Positions 25,605 through 33,697 of a stretch of 62,536 nt of DNA are shown one piece after another. Each line of letters opens with the position of its first letter. Position 1 is the first letter of the stretch. The notes under the pieces were generated by a model. That model worked only from the letters and a program-made list of their open reading frames with translations, searched no databases and was not told where the DNA came from. A program made the position numbers and the translations under genes. The stretch comes from Candidatus Nitricoxidireducens bremensis. GTDB taxonomy: Bacteria > Pseudomonadota > Gammaproteobacteria > Burkholderiales > Rhodocyclaceae. The stretch covers positions 1 to 62,536 of the forward strand of contig JAOTRT010000016.1 in NCBI GenBank assembly GCA_030247725.1. Direction: 5' to 3'.

Positions 25605-27400
25605 ACACCCTCGACCTCGGGCTCATCGGCAACTGCACCGTCGGCGCCCTCATCGACGGCCGCGCCGAAATGAACTGGGCCTGCCTGCCGCGCTTCGACG
25701 GCGACGCCGCCTTCTGCTCCCTGCTGCGGGAACGCGGCGCCCACGGCGAGGCCGACGACTTCGGCTATTTCGCCATCGACCTGGCCGACTTCGAGCGCGC
25801 CGAGCAGGAATACCTCGACAACACCGCCGTCCTCGTCACGCGGCTTTACGACCGCCACGGCGGCGCCGTCGAAGTCACCGACTTCGCGCCGCGCTTCCGC
25901 CACTACGGCCGCCTGTTCCGGCCCATGACCCTGGTGCGCATCGTGCGGCGGCTGGCGGGTTCGCCGCGCATCGCCGTGCGCCTGCGCCCGGCCAGCGACT
26001 ACGGCGCCCAGCGGCCCGGCACCACCTGGGGCAGCCACCATGTGCGCTACCTGATGGGTTCCGGCCTCGTGCTGCGCCTGACCACGGACGCCTCCATCAC
26101 CGCCGTGCTGCAGGAAACGCCGTTCTTCCTCGAAGACACGGTCACCCTGATCCTCGGTCCCGACGAATCGCTCCACGAGGCGGTCGGCGAGGTCGGCAGC
26201 CGCTTCCTCGAAGAGACGGTGCAGTACTGGCGCGAGTGGGTGCGCTCGCTGGCGATCCCCTTCGAGTGGCAGGACGCCGTGATCCGCGCCGCCATCACCC
26301 TCAAGCTCAACGCCTACGACGACAGCGGGGCCATCATCGCCGCCATGACCACCTCGATCCCCGAGGCGGCCGGCAGCCCGCGCAACTGGGACTACCGCTA
26401 CTGCTGGCTGCGCGACGGCTATTTCGTCGTCAACGCCCTCAACCGCCTCGGTGCCACCCGCACCATGGAGCGCTACCTGAGCTACATCCTCAACGTGGCG
26501 GCCAGCGCGGCGGACGCCGCCCTGCAGCCGGTGTACGGCATCGACGGCCGCGCCACCCTGGAGGAGCGCGAAGTCGCCACCTTGCCCGGCTACCGCGGCA
26601 ACGGCCCGGTGCGGGTCGGCAACCAGGCCTACCAGCAGATCCAGCACGACGTCTATGGCTCGGCCATCCTCGCCGCCACCCACGTCTTCTTCGACCGCCG
26701 CCTGGCGCGGCGCGGCGACGCCGCCCTGTTCCACCGCATCGAACCCCTCGGCGAGCGCGCCGTCGCCATGCACGACCAGCCCGACGCCGGCCTCTGGGAA
26801 CTGCGCGGCAGCACCCGCGTGCACACCTTCTCCTCCGTCATGTGCTGGGCCGCCTGCGACCGCCTGGCGCGCATCGCCGCCCATTTGGGTCTCTCCGGCC
26901 GCGCCGGCTACTGGCGCGACCACGCCGACCGCATCCACGCCACCATCTGCCGGCGCGCCTGGAATCCCAAGCGCGGCTGCTTCGCCTCCACCTTCGAAGG
27001 CGAGGGCATGGACGCCAGCCTGCTGCTGCTGGCCGAGGTGGGCTTCCTCGACGCCGCCGATCCGCGCTTCGCCGCCGTCGTCGCCGCCGTGGAGCAGGAC
27101 CTGCGGCGCGGCGACTTCGTCTTCCGCTACGTGGAGAAGGACGACTTCGGCGAGCCGGAGAACGCCTTCATCATCTGCACCTTCTGGTATGTGAACGCCC
27201 TGGCCGCCCTCGGTCGCCGCGACGAAGCCCATGCCCTGTTCGAAAAGCTGCTCGCCTGCCGCAACCGCCACGGCCTGCTGGCCGAGCACATCGATCCCCG
27301 CAGCGGGGAGCTATGGGGCAACTTCGTCCAGACCTACAGCATGGTGGGCCTCATCAACTCGGCGATCCGCCTGTCGATGCGTTGGGACCAGGCGTTCTGA
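25601..27400 (+). CDS. Glycoside hydrolase family 15 protein (trehalase/glucoamylase-like)
   Basis: 599 residues with the GH15 layout: N-terminal beta domain (LGLIGNCTVGALIDGRAEMN, CLPRFDGDAAFCSLL) and an alpha/alpha barrel with NWDYRYCWLRDGYFV, a substrate-site WLRD motif, and QQIQHDVYGS. Members of this subgroup hydrolyse trehalose, other alpha-glucosides or maltosyl substrates; the otsA-otsB context makes a trehalose-related role likely. No signal peptide, so cytoplasmic. The last 47 bases overlap, in convergent orientation, a small antitoxin-like gene. Confidence 0.9.
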   Translation: MNTLDLGLIGNCTVGALIDGRAEMNWACLPRFDGDAAFCSLLRERGAHGEADDFGYFAIDLADFERAEQEYLDNTAVLVTRLYDRHGGAVEVTDFAPRFRHYGRLFRPMTLVRIVRRLAGSPRIAVRLRPASDYGAQRPGTTWGSHHVRYLMGSGLVLRLTTDASITAVLQETPFFLEDTVTLILGPDESLHEAVGEVGSRFLEETVQYWREWVRSLAIPFEWQDAVIRAAITLKLNAYDDSGAIIAAMTTSIPEAAGSPRNWDYRYCWLRDGYFVVNALNRLGATRTMERYLSYILNVAASAADAALQPVYGIDGRATLEEREVATLPGYRGNGPVRVGNQAYQQIQHDVYGSAILAATHVFFDRRLARRGDAALFHRIEPLGERAVAMHDQPDAGLWELRGSTRVHTFSSVMCWAACDRLARIAAHLGLSGRAGYWRDHADRIHATICRRAWNPKRGCFASTFEGEGMDASLLLLAEVGFLDAADPRFAAVVAAVEQDLRRGDFVFRYVEKDDFGEPENAFIICTFWYVNALAALGRRDEAHALFEKLLACRNRHGLLAEHIDPRSGELWGNFVQTYSMVGLINSAIRLSMRWDQAF

Positions 27401-27605
27401 AGTCGGCGCCGGCCAGCTCGGACTGGAGCCCCTGGCCCTTGAAGCTGGCGCGCCGCAGCCGGAATTGCCCGGTCGCCTGACGCCTTTCCGCGATCACCTT
27501 AAGCAAGCCGCTTTCCACCAGGGCGCGCAGGGTGGTTTTGTCTCGTTCAGCCAACTTGCGCACCTTGGCCAGCAGGAGATCGGAAATCTCGATGGTCGTC
27601 TTCAT
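27354..27605 (-). CDS. Small antitoxin-like protein, orphan
   Basis: 83 residues. The N-terminal half (MKTTIEISDLLLAKVRKLAE, then TTLRALVESGLLKVI) has the beta-strand plus two-helix pattern of ribbon-helix-helix or VapB/DUF2191-type antitoxins. No PIN-domain or other toxin gene adjoins it: downstream is the convergent GH15 gene, whose 3' end it overlaps by 47 bp. It may be the remnant of a lost toxin-antitoxin pair or may act in trans. The C-terminal 30 residues are low complexity and may include read-through into the GH15 antisense strand. Confidence 0.7.
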   Translation of the reverse strand: MKTTIEISDLLLAKVRKLAERDKTTLRALVESGLLKVIAERRQATGQFRLRRASFKGQGLQSELAGADFRTPGPNASTGGSPS

Positions 27606-27689
27606 GTGGATACCCGTATCGAAGGGATGATTCGCATAGGGTGGGTCGGGTGAGGCTAATGGCCCTGGGGGTGAGCTTGCAGTCGCACC

Positions 27690-27914
27690 CTATGCCGGTA
27701 CATCTTCCTTCGTGTCGTACAAGGCGCCGAAATCGTTCTCGTCGAACACAACTTCCGCTACCGCGTAAGGTGGACCATTCAGCCAGTCCGCCGGCTGGTT
27801 GTCGATGCGGATGGCGCAGATGGTACGGGTGCCCACGTCCGTGCAGCGCCAGCGACCGACTTCGGTCCAGAACTCACGACCGATGAAGAAGTCGCCATGT
27901 TCGAGTTCCGTCAT
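27690..27914 (-). CDS. Conserved-looking small protein of unknown function
   Basis: 74 residues, acidic, with a patterned core (GRWRCTDVGTRTICAIRID, then GPPYAVAEVVFDENDF) that looks like a compact beta-rich fold rather than a random ORF. I believe similar small proteins occur in other proteobacteria but know no function. It lies in a same-strand string of tiny genes behind the type IIG gene, 38 bp after the DUF2283-like gene. Role in a toxin-antitoxin or defence setting is inferred from position only. Confidence 0.6.
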   Translation of the reverse strand: MTELEHGDFFIGREFWTEVGRWRCTDVGTRTICAIRIDNQPADWLNGPPYAVAEVVFDENDFGALYDTKEDVPA

Positions 27915-27952
27915 TGCAAGCGTAAAGCTATCCAGTGGCCGAGTTCCCGGCC

Positions 27953-28150
27953 TTATGCGGCGACCTGCTCGAAGGAAAAGCTGGGAATATCGGCCCGCTC
28001 GCGGGCATGCTCGATGGTCATGGCAACGATGTTGCCGGTGGAATCCACGTCTAGCAGGGTGTTCTCATCGAGATCGCGCGTCTCCCAAATCTCGCCCTTG
28101 CGAAACTCGATGTACAGGGTGTCGGTATCCTGGAAATACTTGATGTTCAT
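27953..28150 (-). CDS. DUF2283-like small protein, possible antitoxin
   Basis: 65 residues fitting the DUF2283 pattern: MNIKYFQDTDTLYIEFRKG followed by EIWETRDLDENTLLDVD and GNIVAMTIEHA. DUF2283 proteins often stand beside a DUF4258-like gene, as here, and the pair is suspected to act as toxin and antitoxin; direct evidence is limited. The start at 28150 overlaps the upstream gene's stop in ATGA. The longer frame upstream is only a shadow of that gene. Confidence 0.8.
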   Translation of the reverse strand: MNIKYFQDTDTLYIEFRKGEIWETRDLDENTLLDVDSTGNIVAMTIEHARERADIPSFSFEQVAA

Positions 28151-28383
28151 ATCGGACCACCTCGGTCGAAAAACGCATTGTGCACAGTCTCGCCATCTTC
28201 CAGCAGGACAACCCGCAGCCATCGTCCTTCCGCTGCTTCGATGCGGCGCCAGCGCCGAATTCTTCCATCCGCCTGAAGCGTTTCGTGCTCGGGGCCGGCG
28301 ACAACGCTTTCTATCCACTCCAACGAGATTCCTAAACGGTCGGGGCGCTGCCGCGTCGTCAGGAAGTATTGGGTGAATTTCAT
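28147..28383 (-). CDS. DUF4258-like small protein, possible toxin partner
   Basis: 78 residues. The pattern TRQRPDRLGISLEWIESVVAGPEHE, split by two loops, then WLRVVLLEDGETVHNAFFD resembles DUF4258/BrnT-like small basic proteins, in which a helix pair is followed by beta strands. It overlaps the DUF2283-like gene by 4 bp, the usual sign of a two-gene toxin-antitoxin unit, and starts 34 bp downstream of the type IIG gene. Which of the two would be the toxin is inferred only from family reports. Confidence 0.75.
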   Translation of the reverse strand: MKFTQYFLTTRQRPDRLGISLEWIESVVAGPEHETLQADGRIRRWRRIEAAEGRWLRVVLLEDGETVHNAFFDRGGPI

Positions 28384-28417
28384 GTTTCGAGTCTAACAGC
28401 GGCGGGCGGCCTTTGCA

Positions 28418-31400
28418 TCACCCCATCCAGCGGCCGTCTTCCACTTCGCGGGCCTTGCCGAGGGCGGCGAGGGTGTCGAGAAGCTGGGGCAGGCGCTTCT
28501 TCCACGGGCCTTTGCCGGTGAAGCGGGCGGCGAGGTCGTCGAGGGATTGGGGTGCCTGATTTTCGGCCAGGGCACGGGCCACGGCGGCGATCTGTTCGGG
28601 CAGGGCGGCGGGCCAGGGTTCGCGGGTGGTTGCTTGCTTTGTCCTGGCGGCGGGGGCTTTGTCTTCCGTGTCGGTCTGCGGCGGCGGCGCGCTCGGGGGC
28701 GGGGTCGTCCCGCCCTCGTTAGCGGCAGACAGCGCCGAATGCCTCGGTCGGGACGACCCCGCCCCCTCGTCCTGGGCCTTGGGTGCGTGGGGCGCCTGAA
28801 AATCGGGGCGCAGCCAGCGGATCGTGCCGGCGGCCTCTTCCCGCGCGCGCTCGGCGTTGAGGGCGACGAGGCGTTCGAGGATGGCCGCCGCGTCCGGATT
28901 GTCGTGCCAGCCGTAGGCGTCGAGCACGGCCCGGTCCAGGTCGTCGTGAAGGCTCTTCAACACGGCGACGAGGCCCTTGTCGTGGGCAATCTTCTCCTTT
29001 GCCGTCAGCGGCTGGCCGGCGCGCAGCTTCTCCAGGGCGTTGTAGAGACCCGTGAGGGTCAGCTCCGCATGCTCCGCCAGCACCTTCTTGCGATGGGCGT
29101 CGATGGCCTCCGCCAGTTCGCCGATGCGCGCCCGCTGGGCCTCGGTGGCGGCGGGGAAGGGAAAGGTCTCGAAGCAGCGGGTCTTGTTGTAACGGGGACG
29201 GTCTTCGAGGGTGCCGCCGGTCGCTAAGGCCCAGACAACATGGGCGCGGCTGGAAAGAACGCCAAGGGAGTAACCGTCGTCGAGGGCGATAGCGACGAGC
29301 ATGTGGTCCGGCGCGACGGAGGCGTCGAGGAACTGGAAGACGCGGTGCTTCGCAGTTTCGCCAGTGGCGATGTAGCAAGAGAGGCCGGGGAGAGCATTGC
29401 GCAGGTTTGGGCGCGGGCGGCCGAAGCGCCACCAGTTCTCGCGGAAGCCAGCATCTCGGTTGGCGTCGCGCTCAGGCTTTACCCGTTCCACAAGATGCTG
29501 GAATACGGACGGGAATTGGGTGCGCAGTTCTTCGACGGAAAGGGCGGAGGCATCGATGACTTTGACGCCACGCGGCCGGTCGGTCAGGTCGCGGCCGTTG
29601 CGGTAGTCGCGGATGATGGACGGATTGCCGAGTGCCGCAGCCTCTTCGGGCGTGACGATGAAACCGGCGCCGGCAAGCATGAAGCCGTTGGAGGTAATGC
29701 CGGCGTTCGATTGCAACGGGCCAGTGCCGACCACATCGGCACCAATGGTCAGGTCGGCGTGGATGGGGCCGGCGCGCTCGATGAAATCCACATGAACGGC
29801 ATCGCCTTCGGGGGCGCCTTCGTTGCTGATGGTCAGCAGCCGGCCGTCGCCGTTCCCCGGTGCGCCGACGGTCATGGCAATCCGCACGGCCGCGCCGTCC
29901 GCGCTGTCCACCCAGGGATGGTCGGGCACCGCGAAAGCCAGGTGGAGGGGGGCGGGGATGTCCCGACCGAGGCATTCGGCGCTGTCTGCCGCTAACGAGG
30001 GCGGGACATCCCCGCCTCCCTCCCGCAGATGGCGTTCCAGCACGCGCCGGTTGAAGGTTTGCTTGAGGGAGTTCGTCGTGATGAAGCCGAAGCGGGAGAG
30101 CCTGCCCGTTCGCACCAACTGACCGGCGAGGTGCCACCAGTACATGACGAAGTCGGCCGATTCGGGCACCTCGGGCCACGCGGCGTGCAGGGCATCCACG
30201 TAGCCGTCGCCCAAGGCTTGCCGGATGCTGCTGCCCTTGCCGATGAACGGCGGATTCCCCACCACCACGTCCGCTTCGGGCCATTCGGCGGGGCGGGGAT
30301 TCAGGTAGCGCTCCGTCGCCACGCGGGCGGTTTCGTCGGGCACGTCCTCGCCGGTGACGGGGTGCTTCTTTGTGGTCTTGCCGTCCCAGCGCGTGACGGG
30401 CACACCGCGCGCGTCGACGGCGTATTCCATGCGGTCGTAGGCCAGCACGGCATCGCGGCATTCGATGTTGCGGAAGTCCCGCAGGATGGGCGTCGGCGGC
30501 AAGCCGGCGCCGCGGGTGCGGAAGTGCCATTGCAGGTAGCCGATCCACAACACCAGCTCGGCGATGGCGGCGGCGCGCGGGTTGATCTCCAGGCCGAGGA
30601 ACTGGTGGGGGTCCACGGCGAAGCCCTCGGTCTCCAACTGGGCCTGGCCGTGGCCGAATTCGTGGAGCTGGTTCAACACCTCGCCCTCCAGGCGTTTCAG
30701 GTGCTCCAGGGCGACGTAGAGGAAGTTGCCCGAACCGCAGGCCGGGTCCAGCACGCGCAACTCGCAGAGCTTCTTGTGGAAGGCGCGGATTTCGGCGACG
30801 GCCTCCTTCTCCTTGCCCTCGTTGGCCAGCACCAGGGCCACGGCCTGGACGTAGCTCCAGCTCTGGCGCAGGGGCTCGATGACCGTGGGCAGTACCAGCC
30901 GCTCGACGTAGGCGCGGGGCGTGTAGTGGGCGCCCAGCGCGTGACGCTCGGCGGGATCGAGGGCGCGCTCCAGCAGGGTGCCGAAGATGGCGGGTTCCAC
31001 CTGGGTCCAGTCGGCGCGGCCGGCCTCGATGAGCAGGTCGATCTGGTCGCGCTTGAGGGGCAGCACCTGGGGCGACTTGAAGAGCTTGCCGTTGAAGCGG
31101 GGCAGGTTGGCGCGCAGGGCGACGGAGAAAGTGCCCTCGTCCATGGCCTTCCACAACTCGCCCACCAGGGGCGGGAACTGCTCGGGGGAATCCCGCAGGG
31201 TTTCCAACAGGCCGGTGAAGGCGTGCTTGGGCAGCAGGCCCACGTCCTCGGCGAAAAGGCAGAACAGGCAGCGGGTGAGGAAGCCGGCGACGGCTTCGGC
31301 GCCGTGGCCGGCGGCTTCCAGCGACTTGGCGAGGATGGCGAGGCGTTCGGCGATCTGGCGCGTGACGCGGGCGGACTGCTTGGCCGGGTCCAGGGCCTGC

Positions 31401-31948
31401 GGGTCGAGCCAGAGGGTGCGCAGGCGCTGGCGGATTTCCGGCTTTTCGAGGTCGGCCAGGGCGATGCGGTGGCTGCGGGGGTCCGGATAGGGCGTGTAGG
31501 TGGCGCCGCTGCGGGAGAACTCGGAATACAGCTCGATGACGTTGCCCACGTCCACGACGACGAGGAAGGGCGGCCGGCCCTCGTCGGCCGGCAGGGCGCG
31601 GGCGTAGCCTTCGGCCTGGGAGCGGGCGCGTAGCAGGGCGTCGTCGAAACTGCGGGCGCCGCCGGCCTTGAGCTTCTTGGCCTCCAGCACGAAGGCGCCG
31701 CGCCGGTAGCAGTCGATGAAGCCGGCGGAGGCGCTGCCGTCGCCGTGGGCGAAGCTGATGCGGCGCTCGAAGCAGTAGGCGTTCTCGCCCTGGTCGCCCT
31801 TGGCGGGCTGGGGCGGCTCGACGTCCAGCAGGGCGCAGAGTTCGCCGATGAAGAGCTGGTAGTTGGCCCGCTCGGACCCGGAGGCGGCGCGCCAGCGCTC
31901 GATAAAGGCGGCAAGGACGGCGGGCGTGGGTTCGGCGGCGGCGGACAT
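28418..31948 (-). CDS. Type IIG restriction-modification enzyme (MmeI-like), with palindromic inserts
   Basis: Single-chain nuclease/methyltransferase of 1176 residues. The N-terminal nuclease site is D79...E89-A-K91. A helical linker leads to an N6-adenine methyltransferase with motif I DPACGSGNFL (near 400) and motif IV NPPF (near 563), then a target-recognition region and a helical C-terminus. Typical MmeI relatives have about 920 residues. Part of the excess is two insertions encoded by a palindromic repeat at residues about 645-666 (EGGGDVPPSLAADSAECLG) and about 1061-1085 (SSRPRHSALSAANEGG), plus a Pro/Ala-rich tail linker. Both keep the frame. No separate specificity or helicase gene is present. 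Whether the enzyme is active is unknown. Confidence 0.9.
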   Translation of the reverse strand: MSAAAEPTPAVLAAFIERWRAASGSERANYQLFIGELCALLDVEPPQPAKGDQGENAYCFERRISFAHGDGSASAGFIDCYRRGAFVLEAKKLKAGGARSFDDALLRARSQAEGYARALPADEGRPPFLVVVDVGNVIELYSEFSRSGATYTPYPDPRSHRIALADLEKPEIRQRLRTLWLDPQALDPAKQSARVTRQIAERLAILAKSLEAAGHGAEAVAGFLTRCLFCLFAEDVGLLPKHAFTGLLETLRDSPEQFPPLVGELWKAMDEGTFSVALRANLPRFNGKLFKSPQVLPLKRDQIDLLIEAGRADWTQVEPAIFGTLLERALDPAERHALGAHYTPRAYVERLVLPTVIEPLRQSWSYVQAVALVLANEGKEKEAVAEIRAFHKKLCELRVLDPACGSGNFLYVALEHLKRLEGEVLNQLHEFGHGQAQLETEGFAVDPHQFLGLEINPRAAAIAELVLWIGYLQWHFRTRGAGLPPTPILRDFRNIECRDAVLAYDRMEYAVDARGVPVTRWDGKTTKKHPVTGEDVPDETARVATERYLNPRPAEWPEADVVVGNPPFIGKGSSIRQALGDGYVDALHAAWPEVPESADFVMYWWHLAGQLVRTGRLSRFGFITTNSLKQTFNRRVLERHLREGGGDVPPSLAADSAECLGRDIPAPLHLAFAVPDHPWVDSADGAAVRIAMTVGAPGNGDGRLLTISNEGAPEGDAVHVDFIERAGPIHADLTIGADVVGTGPLQSNAGITSNGFMLAGAGFIVTPEEAAALGNPSIIRDYRNGRDLTDRPRGVKVIDASALSVEELRTQFPSVFQHLVERVKPERDANRDAGFRENWWRFGRPRPNLRNALPGLSCYIATGETAKHRVFQFLDASVAPDHMLVAIALDDGYSLGVLSSRAHVVWALATGGTLEDRPRYNKTRCFETFPFPAATEAQRARIGELAEAIDAHRKKVLAEHAELTLTGLYNALEKLRAGQPLTAKEKIAHDKGLVAVLKSLHDDLDRAVLDAYGWHDNPDAAAILERLVALNAERAREEAAGTIRWLRPDFQAPHAPKAQDEGAGSSRPRHSALSAANEGGTTPPPSAPPPQTDTEDKAPAARTKQATTREPWPAALPEQIAAVARALAENQAPQSLDDLAARFTGKGPWKKRLPQLLDTLAALGKAREVEDGRWMG
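28695..28766. repeat. Palindromic insertion element, copy 1 (in type IIG gene)
   Basis: A 72-bp element: 17-bp arms (28695-28711 and 28750-28766, perfect reverse complements) enclose a 38-bp core (28712-28749). The core is the exact reverse complement of the core of copy 2. The length is a multiple of three and the element is read through in frame near the C-terminus of the type IIG protein. Confidence 0.92.
29951..30016. repeat. Palindromic insertion element, copy 2 (in type IIG gene)
   Basis: 14-bp perfect arms (29951-29964 and 30003-30016) enclose the same 38-bp core (29965-30002) in opposite orientation to copy 1. The left side extends as a G-run like that of copy 1. Where copy 1 arms have TCG/CGA, copy 2 has ATG/CAT, so pairing is kept by matched changes. 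It interrupts the methyltransferase/target-recognition part without breaking the frame. Confidence 0.92.
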
Positions 31949-31985
31949 GACGGCGGAGTTTAACCCAGCCGCCCGCCCGGCGGCG

Positions 31986-32366
31986 TCAGCCGGCCTTGTT
32001 GCGCATGAAGTCGGCCAGGTCGGTGAGGGCCTTGTCGAGCTTGGCGCGAAGCCCCTCGTCGGCGACGACTTCCTGCATGGCTTCGCGCATGCACAGCATC
32101 CACTGGTCCCGCTCGGTGTCGCCGATGGGGAAGGGCATGTGGCGGCCCCGCAGGCGCGGGTGGCCGAATTTCTCGACGTAGAGCTGGGGGCCGCCGAGCC
32201 AGCCCGTCAGGTACAGGTAGAGCTTGTCTTCCGAGCCGGCCAGGTCGGCGGGATGGAGCTTGCGGATGCCGTAGGCCTCCGGCAGGGTGTCCATGAGTTC
32301 GTAGAAGCGCTTGACGAGGGCGCGCACGGCGGGTTCGCCGCCGATGAGTTCGTAGGGCGTGGTCAT
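31986..32366 (-). CDS. Truncated haemoglobin (trHb2-like)
   Basis: 126-residue globin of the truncated 2-on-2 type, probably group II. Family features include the N-terminal YELIGGEPAVRALVKRFYELM stretch in two parts, LYLYLTGWLGGPQLYVEKFGHPRLRGRHMPF (spanning the likely proximal His region) and RDQWMLCMREAM with the conserved Trp. Such proteins bind oxygen, nitric oxide or other ligands. The ATG at 32366 overlaps the envZ stop by 4 bp, so it is the third gene of an ompR-envZ operon, an unusual partner. A link to NO or redox stress is inferred. Confidence 0.92.
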   Translation of the reverse strand: MTTPYELIGGEPAVRALVKRFYELMDTLPEAYGIRKLHPADLAGSEDKLYLYLTGWLGGPQLYVEKFGHPRLRGRHMPFPIGDTERDQWMLCMREAMQEVVADEGLRAKLDKALTDLADFMRNKAG

Positions 32367-33682
32367 GGTTTGGCGGGCTTGATGGCGATGCGGGCGAGGA
32401 GGCCGCCGCCGTCCCGGGGCAGCAGGTCGAGGCGGCCGTGGTGGGCGCGGGCGATGCGGTCCACGATGGCGAGGCCGAGGCCGGCGCCGACGGCGCCGGT
32501 GCGGGCGGCTTCCAGGCGGGTGAAGGGGAGCTTGAGGCGGTCGGCTTCTTCGGGCGGGATGCCGGGGCCCCGGTCGGCGACGTCGATGCGGATTTCGCCG
32601 TCCTCGGTGTGGAGGGCGATGTCGATGGGTTGGCCGGGGCCGGCGTGGCGCAGGGCGTTCTCGATCAGGTTGGCGACGGCGCGGCGCAGGGCCTGGGGCC
32701 GCACGTCCGCGGGCGGCTGGGGAGGGGCGTCCAGGTTCACCGGGTGGCCGCGGCGGCGGTACTTCTCGGCCAGGTCGGCGAGCAGGGCGGGCAGATCGGT
32801 GGCCTGGCGGGCCTCGCCGTCGCCGGCGCGGGCGAAGTCGAGGAACTGGCCGATGGTCTGGTCCATTTCCTCCACGTCGCCGACCATGCCGTCGCGGGCG
32901 GCGTCGTCGAGGCCGCTCATCTCGATGCCCATGCGCAGGCGCGTGAGGGGGGTGCGCAGGTCGTGGGAGATGCCGGCGAGGATGAGGGCCCGGTCCTCGT
33001 CGAGGCGCGCCAGATCGGCGTTCATCTGGTTGAAGGCGTGGGCGAGGGTTTCGATCTCCTCGGGGCCGCGCACGGCCAGGGGCGGCGGGCGCCGGCCGCG
33101 GCCGATGTCGGCGGCGGCGCGGGCGAGCTGCTTGAGGGGGCGGGCGACGCGGGCGACGATGAGCCAGGCGCCGACGAGGGAGAGCAGCAGGGCGGCGACG
33201 GCCCAGCCTATCCATTCCAGCGGCAGGATGCGGTCGATGCGTTCCCGCGGCAGGGCGAGCCAGTAGTCGCCTTCGTCGCTGTCGTCGATGCGGAAGCTGA
33301 CGAAGAGGGCGCGCTTGCCGTTGAGTTCCAGGGTGACGCGGGTCTTGGGCCCGAGCTTCTCGCGCACCAGGCTGCGCACGCGCTGGAGGAATTCCCGCTC
33401 CGGCAGGGGGGCGACGCGGTCGTCGGCTTCGGCGAGATAGATGAGGAGGCCTTCCTTGGTGGAGAGTTCCCGCAGCAGCTGGATGCGCGAGTCGGGATGG
33501 GCCGAGACGAGGGCGGCCCGAGTCAGGTTGGCGACGCTGACGATCATCTGGGAGAGCTGGCGCGCCCGCGGTTCCCGCTCGTAGCTGCGGAAGATGGCGA
33601 ACCAGGCCAGCACCGACAGGAGCATGAGAATGGCGACCAGCAGGAAGGTGCGCAGCAGCAGGGTGCGGGGGACGAGCTTCAT
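32363..33682 (-). CDS. envZ: EnvZ-like osmosensor histidine kinase
   Basis: 439 residues: N-terminal helix (about 10-32), periplasmic domain of about 120 residues, second helix (about 155-178), HAMP (about 178-230), HisKA box GISHDLRTPLTRLR with His240, and a HATPase domain (LIENALRHAGPGQP, DRGPGIP, GAGLGLAIVDRIA). The HisKA sequence with its TRLR extension is typical for EnvZ. It is transcribed 15 bp after ompR and overlaps the globin gene. It should phosphorylate and dephosphorylate OmpR in response to osmolarity or envelope state. Confidence 0.9.
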   Translation of the reverse strand: MKLVPRTLLLRTFLLVAILMLLSVLAWFAIFRSYEREPRARQLSQMIVSVANLTRAALVSAHPDSRIQLLRELSTKEGLLIYLAEADDRVAPLPEREFLQRVRSLVREKLGPKTRVTLELNGKRALFVSFRIDDSDEGDYWLALPRERIDRILPLEWIGWAVAALLLSLVGAWLIVARVARPLKQLARAAADIGRGRRPPPLAVRGPEEIETLAHAFNQMNADLARLDEDRALILAGISHDLRTPLTRLRMGIEMSGLDDAARDGMVGDVEEMDQTIGQFLDFARAGDGEARQATDLPALLADLAEKYRRRGHPVNLDAPPQPPADVRPQALRRAVANLIENALRHAGPGQPIDIALHTEDGEIRIDVADRGPGIPPEEADRLKLPFTRLEAARTGAVGAGLGLAIVDRIARAHHGRLDLLPRDGGGLLARIAIKPAKP

Positions 33683-33697
33683 GGCGATGGCCGGCGG

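Noticed and set aside
28695..28766. CRISPR repeat
   Set aside because: Only two copies, inverted to each other, far apart and inside one coding gene. No spacer array or cas genes.
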